From Neisseria brasiliensis (lineage in GTDB: Bacteria; Pseudomonadota; Gammaproteobacteria; Burkholderiales; Neisseriaceae), in the NCBI RefSeq assembly GCF_009671065.1, contig NZ_CP046027.1, positions 1,364,001 through 1,428,000 on the forward strand: DNA of 64,000 nucleotides, read 5' to 3'. The notes beneath the pieces were generated by a model. It searched no databases and was not told the origin of the DNA. It was given only the letters and a program-made list of their open reading frames with translations. The position numbers and the translations under genes are program-made. Shown piece by piece: positions 40,705-50,029 of this stretch; position 1 is the stretch's first letter; every line of letters starts with the position of its first letter.

Positions 40705-41520
40705 TTACTTCAACTGATCATCGCGAATGCGCACAAAAGTGGCAAAGCGCGGTGTGCCTTTTTGTGTAAAACCGCGATAGCGGTAGGTAACGGTTGCGCC
40801 GATGGGTGGTGGATTGTCGCGTTCGGCATCTTTGAATCCGCTGCCGATGCGAAATTCACCGTATTGATTGCGGCAGCCGATGGCACCGAGCCTGCCTTGG
40901 TTTTTGCCTTTGCCTTCATAATGGCGGGTTACGATGCATTCAGCATCGTGCTGGCTTTTGAGTTTTAAAAGCTGGCTGCTGCGTCCGCTGGTGTAGCTTT
41001 GTTCAGGATTGCGCAACATCACGCCTTCGCCGCCTTGGGCTTCAATATGCTTGAGAAAATCTTGGGCGTGTTGGGCATTTTGTACGGGGATTTGTTCAAT
41101 CACGGTAATAGGCGCGGTGGGGCGCAGTTGCAGCCATTGTTTGGCAACATCAAGCCGCTGATAGAGATTGCCGCTGGCTTTAGGAACATCAAACACATGC
41201 AGTTTGATGTTCTGCCAATCACCTGAAGCGGATCGCACGGCAGCGGAAATTTGCTCGAATTGGCCGCGTTTGCTGAATAGTTCGCCATCGAGCGGATAGG
41301 GTGGGAAGTGGCGGGTATAATCGGCAGGCGGTATGAACGCGTAGCCTTGGCGGCTGATGAGTTGTTTGCCATTCCAATAGGCGCGTACGCCGTCGAGTTT
41401 TTCGCTCATCGCCCAGCCTTGAATGTTTTGTTTTTTGTATTCTTGTGCCAGCAGTAAATCGGTGGCAAACAATCGGCTTGAGATGAAAAACGCGGCGAAA
41501 ATGGGTATGATGAGTTTCAT
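40705..41520 (-). CDS. ligE: Periplasmic ATP-dependent DNA ligase (LigE type)
   Basis: This minimal ATP-dependent DNA ligase carries an N-terminal signal peptide (about 19 residues), so it should work in the periplasm, where it has been linked to DNA uptake in Neisseria and Haemophilus. The adenylated lysine is Lys41 in SEKLDGVRAYWNG (motif I). Motif III is LDGELFSKRG, motif IV GGEGVMLRNP and motif V LLKLKSQHDAE, followed by a short OB domain. At 271 aa it has no extra domains. Fits a naturally competent host. Confidence 0.9.
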   Translation of the reverse strand: MKLIIPIFAAFFISSRLFATDLLLAQEYKKQNIQGWAMSEKLDGVRAYWNGKQLISRQGYAFIPPADYTRHFPPYPLDGELFSKRGQFEQISAAVRSASGDWQNIKLHVFDVPKASGNLYQRLDVAKQWLQLRPTAPITVIEQIPVQNAQHAQDFLKHIEAQGGEGVMLRNPEQSYTSGRSSQLLKLKSQHDAECIVTRHYEGKGKNQGRLGAIGCRNQYGEFRIGSGFKDAERDNPPPIGATVTYRYRGFTQKGTPRFATFVRIRDDQLK

Positions 41521-41620
41521 GACGTTTGTTTCTATTTATTATAATAATCTAAGAAACTATATTTTATTACACTAACAGGCCGTCTGAAAATAGGTAGGGC
41601 GTCTGGGAAGGAATCAAATC

Positions 41621-42253
41621 ATGGCTTTACAGGTTGAGATTATGGCGGTTACGCCGTTTCGTCAGAATTGCACTTTATTATGGGATGATGAAACGCATGA
41701 AGCGGTTTTGACGGATGTGGGTGGCGATGTACCGTTTTTGTTGCAGCAGGTTGCAGAAAAAAAGCTGACGGTAAAAGAAATCTGGCTTACGCACGGGCAT
41801 TTGGATCATGCGGGCGGAGTAGATGAGTTTGTGAAGAAATGCCCTGTGCCGGTGATTGGACCGCATAAGAAAGATGATTTCCTGCTGCAATCTTTACCTC
41901 AAACCACGGCGCAATTCGGTTTTCCGGTTTCGCCTGCGGTAGTGCCGACCCGTTGGCTGAATGAGGGCGAGATGCTGACGGTTGGCCGATACGAATTTAC
42001 GGTATTGCATATTCCCGGTCATACGCCGGGGCATGTGGTGTTTTATTGTGCTGCGGAAAATCTGCTGATTGCGGGTGATGTGTTATTTTACGAGACAATC
42101 GGTCGCACAGACTTCCCGAGAGGTAATCATGAAGATTTAATCAATCATATCCATAGTAAGCTTTTAGTATTGCCGCCTGAAACGCAAGTTATCCCCGGAC
42201 ACGGCAGATTAACGACTATTTCACATGAAAAACAACATAATCCGTTCCTTTAA
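41621..42253 (+). CDS. MBL-fold metallo-hydrolase (YcbL/glyoxalase II-like)
   Basis: This 210-aa cytoplasmic enzyme has the metal motif THGHLDHAGG (His58, His60, Asp62, His63), then HIPGHTPGHVVFY, IAGDVLFYETIGRTDFPRG and VIPGHGRLT. It lacks the C-terminal helical domain of full glyoxalase II, as in E. coli YcbL. AAGGA precedes the start. The likely substrate is a glutathione or other thioester; not proven. Confidence 0.85.
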   Translation: MALQVEIMAVTPFRQNCTLLWDDETHEAVLTDVGGDVPFLLQQVAEKKLTVKEIWLTHGHLDHAGGVDEFVKKCPVPVIGPHKKDDFLLQSLPQTTAQFGFPVSPAVVPTRWLNEGEMLTVGRYEFTVLHIPGHTPGHVVFYCAAENLLIAGDVLFYETIGRTDFPRGNHEDLINHIHSKLLVLPPETQVIPGHGRLTTISHEKQHNPFL

Positions 42254-42400
42254 TTCTAACTTTAGTATGTTTTATGATGTACTCTGTAAAAACTCATTAA
42301 TTTAATGAAATTCGCTGTTGTAAATAATAGTGCCTCATGTAGTATGGTTATTAATTCGCGAATATGCGGAGTTTCTACAACAAACATAAAGGAAATGGAT

Positions 42401-43669
42401 ATGTCTTTAGATTTAGGTAACTTGTTGCAAAGCCAAGGGGGTAATGTGTTGGGTCAATTTTTAACAGCCAACGGCGAGTCTGCTGAAAACAGCACGCAAG
42501 CAGCCGGTTTGGCTGTGCCTGCGATTATTGCCGGCTTGGTAAAACATGTGAGCGGCAATACTGCCAACGCTTCAGGTTTGTTGGATTTGATTACTGGTGC
42601 AGGTGGTGCGCGTTTGAATACTGCGGTTGCCGACGTGACTACCGGTAACGGTGCGAGCAGCCTGATTGATTTGGGCAAACAATTGCTGCCTAACTTATTG
42701 GGTGGTAATGCGCCAAATGTAGCCGACCAAATTGCAGCAGAAAGCGGTATTTCTAAAGCATCTTCAGGTTCATTGTTGGCATTGGCATTGCCTTTGGTAT
42801 TGTCTGTTTTGCGTGGTAAAGCACAAAGCGACAATTTGAGCGGCGGTCAATTGCTGGGCTTGTTAGGCCAACAACAAGGCTGGTTGTCACGCGTATTGAG
42901 CCCGAACATGTTATCGGCATTGGGTATTGGCAGCTTGAGTGGTTTGTTCGGCGGCCTGACTAATGCGATCAGCGGTTTGGGTGCAACTGGCGCAGCGGCA
43001 ACAGCTTCTACCGCGAATACCTCTGCAGCAGCGGCCGCACCTGTAGTAGCCAAAAAAGGTGGCGCAGGTAAATGGATTGTCTTGGGTCTGGCTGCGTTGG
43101 CCGCATTGTTTGCCTTCAAGAGCTGTGGCAACAAACAAGAACCTGCTCCAGCTCCTGCACCGGTTGAAGCAAGCGCCCCTGCTGCATCTGATGTAGCTGT
43201 TCCAGTAGAAGAAGCGTCTGCTCCGGTTGAAGTAGCTGAGCCAATGGCGGCCTCTGAAGTGGCAGCGCCTGTAGCTTCTGACACAACACCTGCCGTGGCT
43301 TCGGCAACTGATCCTGTGGTTCAAGAAGCAGATTCAGCGGCTCGTGTATTGGTGGAAGATGGCGTAGCCAAATTCTACTTTGCGACCGGTAAAAATGACA
43401 TTGCCGAAGGTGCAGATGCCATCGTTGCAGAAGTGATTGCTGCCGGTAAAGAAGGCAAAAAACTGGTCATCAGCGGCTTTGCCGACAGCACGGGTGACGC
43501 TGCAGCCAATGAAGAATTGTCTAAACAACGTGCTCAAGCTGTTCAAGCCTTCTTTGAAGCACAAGGCGTGGACGCAGCGAATATTGAGTTGCGTAAACCT
43601 GAAAACACCACCGGCGCAGTCGGTAATGAGCAAGAAGGCCGTCGTGTTGAAGTGAAAGTTGAAGGTTAA
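42401..43669 (+). CDS. DUF937 (YidB-like) protein with transmembrane helix and OmpA domain
   Basis: The 422-aa protein fuses three parts. Residues 1-190 are a Gly/Leu/Ala-rich DUF937/YidB-like domain (MSLDLGNLLQSQGGNVLGQF onward). One transmembrane helix follows (GKWIVLGLAALAALFAFKSC, about 225-245). Then comes an Ala/Pro/Val/Glu-rich spacer of about 80 residues and a C-terminal OmpA-like peptidoglycan-binding domain (VAKFYFATGKNDI, LVISGFADSTGD, LSKQRAQAVQAFF). There is no signal peptide, so the DUF937 part should stay in the cytoplasm while OmpA faces the cell wall. The ATG at 42401 is set by AAGGA; the open frame extends 32 codons further upstream. Role unknown. Confidence 0.8.
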   Translation: MSLDLGNLLQSQGGNVLGQFLTANGESAENSTQAAGLAVPAIIAGLVKHVSGNTANASGLLDLITGAGGARLNTAVADVTTGNGASSLIDLGKQLLPNLLGGNAPNVADQIAAESGISKASSGSLLALALPLVLSVLRGKAQSDNLSGGQLLGLLGQQQGWLSRVLSPNMLSALGIGSLSGLFGGLTNAISGLGATGAAATASTANTSAAAAAPVVAKKGGAGKWIVLGLAALAALFAFKSCGNKQEPAPAPAPVEASAPAASDVAVPVEEASAPVEVAEPMAASEVAAPVASDTTPAVASATDPVVQEADSAARVLVEDGVAKFYFATGKNDIAEGADAIVAEVIAAGKEGKKLVISGFADSTGDAAANEELSKQRAQAVQAFFEAQGVDAANIELRKPENTTGAVGNEQEGRRVEVKVEG

Positions 43670-43698
43670 TCGAATCAGTGATGATTTGGTGAATTAAA

Positions 43699-43736
43699 TA
43701 AAGGCCGTCTGGACGCAAATTGTTCAGACGGCCTCT
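43699..43736 (+). terminator. Uptake-sequence hairpin after the DUF937-OmpA gene
   Basis: One perfect and one degenerate uptake sequence (GCCGTCTGGA) pair into a stem with T-rich ends. Confidence 0.7.
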
Positions 43737-44120
43737 TTATTATAGTAACGCATCATGCTTATTTAATATTTATTTAAAATATGGCATGAAAATTGCATGG
43801 TATATTAAGCAGAAATAAGGTGTTTTTCAATCATTTAGTGAAATTCTAAATAAAACAAGACCTAATAGTAAGATATGTCATCAATCATATCTATACTGTC
43901 ATGACAATCTTATTGGCATTTTAGGTTATTGTTGAATGAAATTGTTACAAAGTGACAATAAATGTCAGTTTCTGACGATATTGGAAATATGGCACTTTGG
44001 TCATTTAGAATTGAAAAATGCCGTATGTCATTTTTTTAAGTAAGCGGCAGCAGCGTAGTGCCGGAATCAATTAAGGCCGTCTGAAAAAAGGCGGTTCGGG
44101 AAATCAAAAAGGATTATCTT
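43737..44120. other. AT-rich intergenic region upstream of the BamE-like gene
   Basis: About 380 bases without a gene. It is strongly AT-rich with several near-palindromes (for example ATATGTCATCAATCATAT) and one uptake sequence just before the next gene. I see no clear promoter or RNA gene. Confidence 0.5.
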
Positions 44121-44633
44121 ATGAAAACAAATCAAATCGTTAAAATCGGTTTGTCGTTATTGGCAACCAGCTTGTTGGCAGCATGTGCCACCAAGAGCAA
44201 CATTACACCGGAAGGCACCACCGACAATCCGGTGTTCCCTAAGCCTTATTCACTGACTTTCAATAACGACCGCGGCACTTTCCCAACTTGGGATGAATTA
44301 GACCAAATGCGCCCAGGTTTGACCAAAGACGACATCTACAAAATCTTGGGTCGCCCTCATTACGATGAAGGCATGGTTGGCGTGCGCGAGTGGGATTACC
44401 TGTTCCACTTCTATACCCCAGGTGTAGGCGTGGATCCTGACAACACTTCAGGTGTAGAAGGCATCACTACTTGTCAATACAAAGTGATCTATGATAAAAA
44501 CAAATTTGCCCGCAGCTTCCACTGGAATCCTGTATTCCCTGAAGATGCAGCCTGTCCGCCGCCTGCCCCTAAAGCAGAGCCGCAAGTGATTATCCGCGAA
44601 GTAGTGACCACGCCGCAACGCATCCGTCAGTAA
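44121..44633 (+). CDS. BamE/SmpA-like lipoprotein
   Basis: The 170-aa protein is a lipoprotein (lipobox LAAC, Cys22). Residues about 60-110 match the SmpA/OmlA (BamE) fold: DQMRPGLTKDDIYKILGRPH followed by VREWDYLFHFY. BamE is a small part of the outer-membrane protein assembly machine. This one has a Pro-rich C-terminal extension (CPPPAPKAEPQVIIREVV) and is longer than E. coli BamE (113 aa). It may be a paralogue and not BamE itself. AAGGA precedes the start. The next gene follows after 11 bases. Confidence 0.78.
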   Translation: MKTNQIVKIGLSLLATSLLAACATKSNITPEGTTDNPVFPKPYSLTFNNDRGTFPTWDELDQMRPGLTKDDIYKILGRPHYDEGMVGVREWDYLFHFYTPGVGVDPDNTSGVEGITTCQYKVIYDKNKFARSFHWNPVFPEDAACPPPAPKAEPQVIIREVVTTPQRIRQ

Positions 44634-44644
44634 TGGGATAGAAT

Positions 44645-45073
44645 TTGAAAAAATTTTGGTTAACTACGGCCTTATTATTGGGCTTGAACACGTTTGCCAG
44701 CGCCGATGCCGTCAGTGATTACATGAAGCGTAAGAAGGTCATTGTGGATACCGCAAAGGCCGAATTGTGCTTTGCCGATGATAAACAATGTCATCCCGTG
44801 CTCATCGGTAAAACCACGCCTAAGGGTACGTTCCCGATGACCATCATGGCCACGAAAAAATCGGGCTATGGTGGAGAGGTAATCGGTTTTAAAGAAGAGC
44901 GCGATTTCTTGTTTGCCTTACATCGCGTTTGGTTGGGTAAACCTTCCGAGCGACGCATGGAACGCATTGCTTCGCCATTGGTGGCCGATCGCGTCATGAC
45001 CAATGGTTGCATCAACGTTACGGACAACGTGTATGAAAAATTGCGTCATTATTTCACTTTAGAAGTGATTTAA
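44645..45073 (+). CDS. Small L,D-transpeptidase-family protein (YkuD)
   Basis: The 142-aa protein has a signal peptide (about 20 residues) and a short YkuD domain. The histidine is in FALHRVWLG and the catalytic Cys in VMTNGCINVTDNVYEKL. The usual SxGCxR becomes TNGCIN, so the arginine is missing. Such enzymes form 3-3 crosslinks in peptidoglycan or attach proteins to it. The start is TTG at 44645 with GGGATAG before it. Probably co-transcribed with the BamE-like gene, suggesting an envelope role for both. Confidence 0.82.
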   Translation: MKKFWLTTALLLGLNTFASADAVSDYMKRKKVIVDTAKAELCFADDKQCHPVLIGKTTPKGTFPMTIMATKKSGYGGEVIGFKEERDFLFALHRVWLGKPSERRMERIASPLVADRVMTNGCINVTDNVYEKLRHYFTLEVI

Positions 45074-45090
45074 GCGAATAGGCCGTTTGA

Positions 45091-45122
45091 AAAGGATGTT
45101 GGGAAACCGACATCCTTTTTTT
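45091..45122 (+). terminator. Intrinsic terminator after the L,D-transpeptidase gene
   Basis: AAAGGATGT and ACATCCTTT form a 9-bp stem followed by seven T's. No uptake sequence is in the stem. Confidence 0.8.
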
Positions 45123-45174
45123 ATTTTGGGATAGAAGAATGGGGGGGCTGAATATTAGAAAGAGTATTTAGGTT

Positions 45175-45317
45175 GAGGCCTTTGCAAAATCTCCATTTTT
45201 GGCGCATTTCTTCGTTATGCGCTGCTCGAAAGCTTGCCTATCTAAGTGATATATCTGCGCTTTCTGTGCTGCTCTCACTTCGAACTGCACTCAAATCTGG
45301 GGTTTTGCAAAGGTCTC
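45175..45317. repeat. 143-bp MITE with IS1106-like ends, copy A
   Basis: The element is bounded by inverted repeats (GAGGCCTTTGCAAAA and TTTTGCAAAGGTCTC). The five bases AGGTT stand directly outside both ends and may be the target duplication. A second copy of equal length is at 50030. The ends resemble those of Neisseria IS5-type elements such as IS1106 by my recollection. It encodes no transposase. Confidence 0.7.
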
Positions 45318-45395
45318 AGGTTGTCTCGAGAAAAGCTTGCCACACTCGCAGAGTTGGCATAAGCTTTTATCCGTTGATAACCGGAGATGAAAACC

Positions 45396-45911
45396 ATGAA
45401 ACCGATTGCCGTGTTGATGTATCAAGGTGAGGGAAACGATGAATTACAGGCCTTGTGGCAGGCGGTAAAGTATTGGCAGCAGCAAGGCTTAAGGGTAGCG
45501 GGCTTGTTGAATCCGTTGGATGAGAACGGCCAAAAATTGCGCGAACGTGTGCAGTCTTTAACAGATAGCAGGGTATATACCATCATGTATGATCAAGGCT
45601 GCACCATCGATGCTTGCCTGCTTGATCCGCGTGGCTTGGCGGCATCCTCGGAAGTTATCCGCGAAGCTTTGCAAACACCGCCGGATATTTTGGTGTTTAA
45701 CAAATTTGGCCATGCCGAAAGTGAAAACAGCGGTTTGATTGAGGAATATGCGCAAGCCATTGGGCAGGGGATTCCGGTGATTTCGTTGTTGCAGGATAAA
45801 TACTTGTCGGATTGGCGCGCGTTTACCGATGGCATGGGGGAAGAATTATCTAGCGTGGAAGAGGTTTTGGCTTGGGGAGAACATCACGTTCAAAGCCATA
45901 AAGCAGATTGA
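45396..45911 (+). CDS. DUF2478 family protein
   Basis: This 171-aa soluble protein looks like the DUF2478 family (nucleotide-binding-like, often near molybdenum genes). It has IAVLMYQGEGNDELQALWQA at the start, in place of a clear P-loop. The middle is IMYDQGCTIDACLLDPRGLA, and ILVFNKFGHAESENSGLIEE, with the family's NKFG motif, follows. The ATG at 45396 is set by GGAG nine bases upstream. Stands alone, just after a MITE. Its biochemical role is unknown. Confidence 0.72.
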   Translation: MKPIAVLMYQGEGNDELQALWQAVKYWQQQGLRVAGLLNPLDENGQKLRERVQSLTDSRVYTIMYDQGCTIDACLLDPRGLAASSEVIREALQTPPDILVFNKFGHAESENSGLIEEYAQAIGQGIPVISLLQDKYLSDWRAFTDGMGEELSSVEEVLAWGEHHVQSHKAD

Positions 45912-45958
45912 TTAGTGCTTATATTTGTTAGTGGATAACCTTGGGCGTTAATCATACA

Positions 45959-45999
45959 AAAAGGCCGTCTGAACAATATTGGTTCAGACGGCCTTTTTA
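45959..45999 (+). terminator. Bidirectional uptake-sequence terminator before fabF
   Basis: Inverted uptake sequences with A and T runs lie between convergent genes. Confidence 0.8.
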
Positions 46000-46009
46000 A
46001 TTAAATCAA

Positions 46010-47257
46010 TCAGCCTTCAAACTTTTTGAATACCAGCGTACCGTTGGTGCCGCCGAAGCCGAAAGAGTTGGAAATGGCAACATTGATGTTCAAGTCGCGC
46101 GCTTCGTTGGCGCAGTAGTCCAAATCGCAGCCTGCTTCGATGTCTTGATCTTCTAAGTTGATGGTTGGTGGCGATTTTTGATCGTGAATCGCCATGATGC
46201 TGTATATGGCTTCCACGCCACCGGCCGCGCCCAGTAAGTGGCCGGTCATGGATTTGGTGGAGTTTACCACTACATTTTTCGCATGTTCGCCCAAAGCCAG
46301 TTTTAGTGCTTTGGTTTCGTTGGCATCGCCCAATGGGGTTGAGGTACCGTGTGCGTTGACGTAATTTACGTCAGTCGGGTTCAAACCGGCATCTTTCAAG
46401 GCGCGGGTTACGGCCAGTGCAGGGCCTTCTTCGTTTGGTGCGGTGATGTGGTAGGCATCAGAGCTCATGCCGAAGCCGACGATTTCAGCGTAGATTTTCG
46501 CACCACGTTTTTTGGCGTGTTCCAATTCTTCCAGCACCAAAATACCGGCACCTTCGGCAATCACGAAACCGTCGCGGCCTTTGTCCCATGGGCGGGAAGC
46601 GGCGGTAGGATCGTCGTTGCGGGTCGACAAAGCCTTCATGGCCGCAAAGCCGCCAACACTCAATAAATTGATAGAGCCTTCGGCGCCGCCTGCTACCATC
46701 ACGTCGGCATCGCCGTATTTAATCAAACGAGCTGCATCGCCGATAGAGTGCGCACCGGTGGTACATGCCGAAACCATGCCGTATGAAGGGCCACGGTAGC
46801 CTTTTAAAATAGTCACATGGCCGGCAATCAGGTTAATCAGCGAACCTGGAATAAAGAACGGGTTGATTTTGCGCGCGCCGCCTTCTTGCACGGCAATGCC
46901 GGTGGCTTCGATGCTCGGCATACCGCCGATGCCCGAACCGATGATCACGCCAACGCGGTCTTTGTCCAAATCAGGGGTATCGTCCAAACCGGCGTCTTGA
47001 ATGGCTTGCAGGGCAGCGGCCAAACCGTAGTGGATAAAGGCATCCATGCGGCGGGCTTCTTTGGCGCTGATGTATTCGCCGATGTCGAAATCGCGCACTT
47101 CGCCGGCGATTTGGCTGTTGATTTCGGAAGCGTCAAGGCGGGTAATCATGCCGATGCCGCTTTTGCCTGCGAGCAGGTTGCTCCATGCGGTGGCGACGTC
47201 GTTGCCGACCGGTGATACTTGGCCGAGGCCTGTGATGACTACTCTTCGTTGACTCAT
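46010..47257 (-). CDS. fabF: 3-oxoacyl-ACP synthase II
   Basis: FabF condenses malonyl-ACP with acyl-ACP in fatty-acid elongation. The 415-aa protein has the catalytic Cys165 in MVSACTTGAHSIG and the two active-site histidines in VNAHGTSTPLGD and SMTGHLLGAAGG. The start at 47257 (MSQRRVVITGLG) is the family's usual one; the frame is open 15 codons further. acpP lies upstream on the same strand, as in many bacteria. Confidence 0.95.
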   Translation of the reverse strand: MSQRRVVITGLGQVSPVGNDVATAWSNLLAGKSGIGMITRLDASEINSQIAGEVRDFDIGEYISAKEARRMDAFIHYGLAAALQAIQDAGLDDTPDLDKDRVGVIIGSGIGGMPSIEATGIAVQEGGARKINPFFIPGSLINLIAGHVTILKGYRGPSYGMVSACTTGAHSIGDAARLIKYGDADVMVAGGAEGSINLLSVGGFAAMKALSTRNDDPTAASRPWDKGRDGFVIAEGAGILVLEELEHAKKRGAKIYAEIVGFGMSSDAYHITAPNEEGPALAVTRALKDAGLNPTDVNYVNAHGTSTPLGDANETKALKLALGEHAKNVVVNSTKSMTGHLLGAAGGVEAIYSIMAIHDQKSPPTINLEDQDIEAGCDLDYCANEARDLNINVAISNSFGFGGTNGTLVFKKFEG

Positions 47258-47421
47258 GATAATCTCGCTGTCGTTAATCGGGATTGGTTGACGGTAGGGC
47301 AAAATGCCTGTGGGGCCGTCTGAAAATTAGAGTTTTTCTCTAATTTTAAGCATATCTAATAAGGTAAAAGCCCCTGTATGCGGAATCGCAGCAGAGGCCG
47401 ATGTGTTGGAGAGACTACGGA

Positions 47422-47658
47422 TTAGCCGTTATGGGCAGTGATGTAGTCGATAGCCAATTGTACGGTGGTGATTTTTTCGGCTTCTTCGTCAGGGATTTCG
47501 CAACCGAAAGCTTCTTCCAAAGCCATTACCAATTCAACGGTGTCCAATGAGTCTGCGCCCAAATCGTCTTGGAAAGATGATTCGTTTTTCACTTCGGCTT
47601 CATTCACGCCCAGTTGTTCAGCAACAATTTTTTTAACTTGTTGTTCGATATTTGACAT
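47422..47658 (-). CDS. acpP: Acyl carrier protein
   Basis: AcpP carries growing acyl chains on a phosphopantetheine arm attached to Ser37 in GADSLDTVELVMALEE. The 78-aa acidic helical protein is complete. AAGGAA nine bases before the ATG fits its high expression. It is followed by fabF on the same strand. Confidence 0.97.
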   Translation of the reverse strand: MSNIEQQVKKIVAEQLGVNEAEVKNESSFQDDLGADSLDTVELVMALEEAFGCEIPDEEAEKITTVQLAIDYITAHNG

Positions 47659-47887
47659 GTTAGTCGTTCCTTATATGCCTTGCGGCGGGTTTGAAAAAAT
47701 AAATCGGATGTATTTTACCGAATTCGTTTAGAGTTTTCCATCTAAAAATGCACTTTCTGCATTTTCAGGGAAAGTTTTCATTACGCTGCATATTATCATA
47801 GGCTGTTTTTATCCTACAAGCAGCATTTTGTTTTTGTTTGTGATCAAGGAGTTAAGCGGGTAAATTTTACATGAGAACGCCGCTTAC

Positions 47888-47926
47888 AGGCCGTCTGAAT
47901 GGGGATTTTGCCGTTCAGGCGGCCTT
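47888..47926 (-). terminator. Uptake-sequence hairpin overlapping the peptidase stop
   Basis: An uptake sequence and a near-copy (GCCGCCTGAA) are inverted here. The hairpin overlaps the final codons of the minus-strand peptidase gene. Confidence 0.6.
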
Positions 47927-49954
47927 TTTTACTAAAAAACTGTTTAAAAACGTCAGGATACAGGCCAATTCGTCGGCGGAATCTTGTTGCGTGCCGTTGC
48001 CGGTGTGGCCACCGTTGTCGGGACAATACAGCCACGATTGCGGGCTGTGGTTGCGCAGTTTGGCGTAAAACTTCAGCGCATGGGCAGGATGGACGCGGTC
48101 GTCGCTCAAGCTGGTGGTGATTAATGCCGGCGGATAGCGGTGGCCGTCTGAAATGTTGTGGTAGGGTGAATGCTGCAGCCAGTATTCGTGGCAGATGTCG
48201 TATTTTTGCGTGTTGCCGTATTCGTCGGTCCAGCTTGACCCGGCCGATAACAAAGGATAGCGCAGCATGTCGGTCAGCGGCATTTCGCACACCATTGCGC
48301 CGAAACTTTCCGGCTGGCGCACAAAAGCAGAAGCCACTACCAAGCCACCGTTGCTGCCGCCTTGCAGGGCGATGTGTTCGGGTGAAGTCAAACCGCGGCG
48401 GCTTAAATCGTCAACAATGGCAAGCAAGTCGTCGGTGCTTTTGTGTTTGTGCAAACCTTGTGCAGCTTGGTGCCAATGCGGGCCGAATTCGCCGCCGCCG
48501 CGCACGTTGGCCAATACAAACGCATGGCCTTGTTCCAGCCAATATTTGCCGATGCTGCCCAAATAATGCGGCAATTCCGGCACACCAAAACCGCCGTACA
48601 CATATACCAAAGTCGGCGTATGCGGTTTGAGGCCGTCTGAAACATGTTTGCCGACATGGTAATAAGGAATCTGCGTGCCGTCTGCCGAGCTTGTCCAAAA
48701 CTGCTTTACTTCAATACCATCGGCGGCAAATTGCTGCGGCTGGCGACGCATGACGGTGAGTTCCATCACATTTAAATCCAGTGCATACAAGGTCAGCGGC
48801 GTGGTGAAATCGCTGGCGGCCAAATACACCACATCGCCGCCCCACGGCTGGTCAGTCATTTCCAATGCGCCCATCGGCAGGTGCGGTAATTCGACTTCCT
48901 GCCATGCGCCATTGGCAAAACGCCATGCTTTCAGACAGCCTTGTACGTTTTCCAAAGTGCTGGCCACCACAAAACGCTTGGTCGTTTCCACACTTTCCAA
49001 GGCTTGCGTGTCATTGGGTGCGAACAATAATTGCGCCGCGCCCAGTTCGCCTTTGTTTAATTTCACTGCCAACAGACTACCGCTCGGATAGCTTTGGTTG
49101 GCGCGGTGCCAGTCTTTGCGCAAGGTCAGCATCAAATGGCCGGACAAATAGCCGACCACATCGCAATCTTCCGGCAGATTCAAAGGTTTGGCTTCGCCTT
49201 GCGCGGAAACCTGCAAATAGGTTTTGGTGTAAAACCCTTGTGAGGCTTCGATTAAATCAATCGGTGAACCTTGCGGGTCGAGATAGCGCCAAGCATTGAC
49301 CATCATGCCGTCGTGCCCGATTTGGAACACCGGCGTGCCTTCTTCAAAACTTTGTCCGCGCTCGACCAGCCACACTTCGCGCGGATAGCCCGCTTGCGTG
49401 AGCTGGCGCTCGTCCCACGCGGGGCACACCCACACGCTGTGTTCATCGCGCCATGAAATGTGGTTTTTGCCCGCCGGAAAGTGAAAGCCGCCGTCCACCA
49501 GCGAGCCTGTAGCCAAATCCATTTCCAAAGTATAGGCGACATCGCCACCGGCGCGGCTCAAGGTCAGCAAGGCCAGATTCGGTTTTCCCGCCAAGTGAGA
49601 CACGCCGCCGAGGTACACATCGTCGCCCAAAATTTCATCGAAATCGGCCACCGAAAACAGGATTTCCCATTCCGGATAGCCCGAGCGGTAGGTCGCGGCG
49701 GTGCACACGCGGTACACGCCTTTCGGGTATTCCGCGTCTTGATGGAAATGGTACATGCGCGCGCGATGCTCTTGGCAAAACGGAATTTGGCGCGTGTCCT
49801 GCATTTGCGCCAAAATGCCGTCTGAAAGCGCACGCGTGGCATCGTTTGCCATAAAACGCGCTTGGGTTTCGCGGTGTGCTTCATTGGCGAAACTTTGCGT
49901 AGCAGGGGAATCGAGGTTTTCAAAATGTTGGAACGGGTCGGAATGCTGCGTCAT
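47915..49954 (-). CDS. S9-family prolyl oligopeptidase-like serine peptidase
   Basis: This 679-aa cytoplasmic enzyme has the two-domain plan of prolyl oligopeptidases: an N-terminal beta-propeller (about 80-420) and a C-terminal alpha/beta-hydrolase. The nucleophile is in GGSNGGLVVASAF, the aspartate in TSLSDDRVHPAHAL and the histidine in DNGGHTGNGTQQD. The conserved NVRGGGEFG segment is also present. There is no signal peptide. It should cleave short peptides after proline or a related residue. It ends inside an uptake-sequence hairpin. Confidence 0.88.
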   Translation of the reverse strand: MTQHSDPFQHFENLDSPATQSFANEAHRETQARFMANDATRALSDGILAQMQDTRQIPFCQEHRARMYHFHQDAEYPKGVYRVCTAATYRSGYPEWEILFSVADFDEILGDDVYLGGVSHLAGKPNLALLTLSRAGGDVAYTLEMDLATGSLVDGGFHFPAGKNHISWRDEHSVWVCPAWDERQLTQAGYPREVWLVERGQSFEEGTPVFQIGHDGMMVNAWRYLDPQGSPIDLIEASQGFYTKTYLQVSAQGEAKPLNLPEDCDVVGYLSGHLMLTLRKDWHRANQSYPSGSLLAVKLNKGELGAAQLLFAPNDTQALESVETTKRFVVASTLENVQGCLKAWRFANGAWQEVELPHLPMGALEMTDQPWGGDVVYLAASDFTTPLTLYALDLNVMELTVMRRQPQQFAADGIEVKQFWTSSADGTQIPYYHVGKHVSDGLKPHTPTLVYVYGGFGVPELPHYLGSIGKYWLEQGHAFVLANVRGGGEFGPHWHQAAQGLHKHKSTDDLLAIVDDLSRRGLTSPEHIALQGGSNGGLVVASAFVRQPESFGAMVCEMPLTDMLRYPLLSAGSSWTDEYGNTQKYDICHEYWLQHSPYHNISDGHRYPPALITTSLSDDRVHPAHALKFYAKLRNHSPQSWLYCPDNGGHTGNGTQQDSADELACILTFLNSFLVKKAA

Positions 49955-50029
49955 GGCGGATAGGCCGTCTGAAAAAGGAAAGGGGCATATTATAGCGCAA
50001 AGGGTTGGGGAAAAGTTTCAGACAGCCTT

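Noticed and set aside
45173..45430. Open frame across MITE copy A
   Set aside because: Made of the mini-element and its flank; the real gene starts at 45396.
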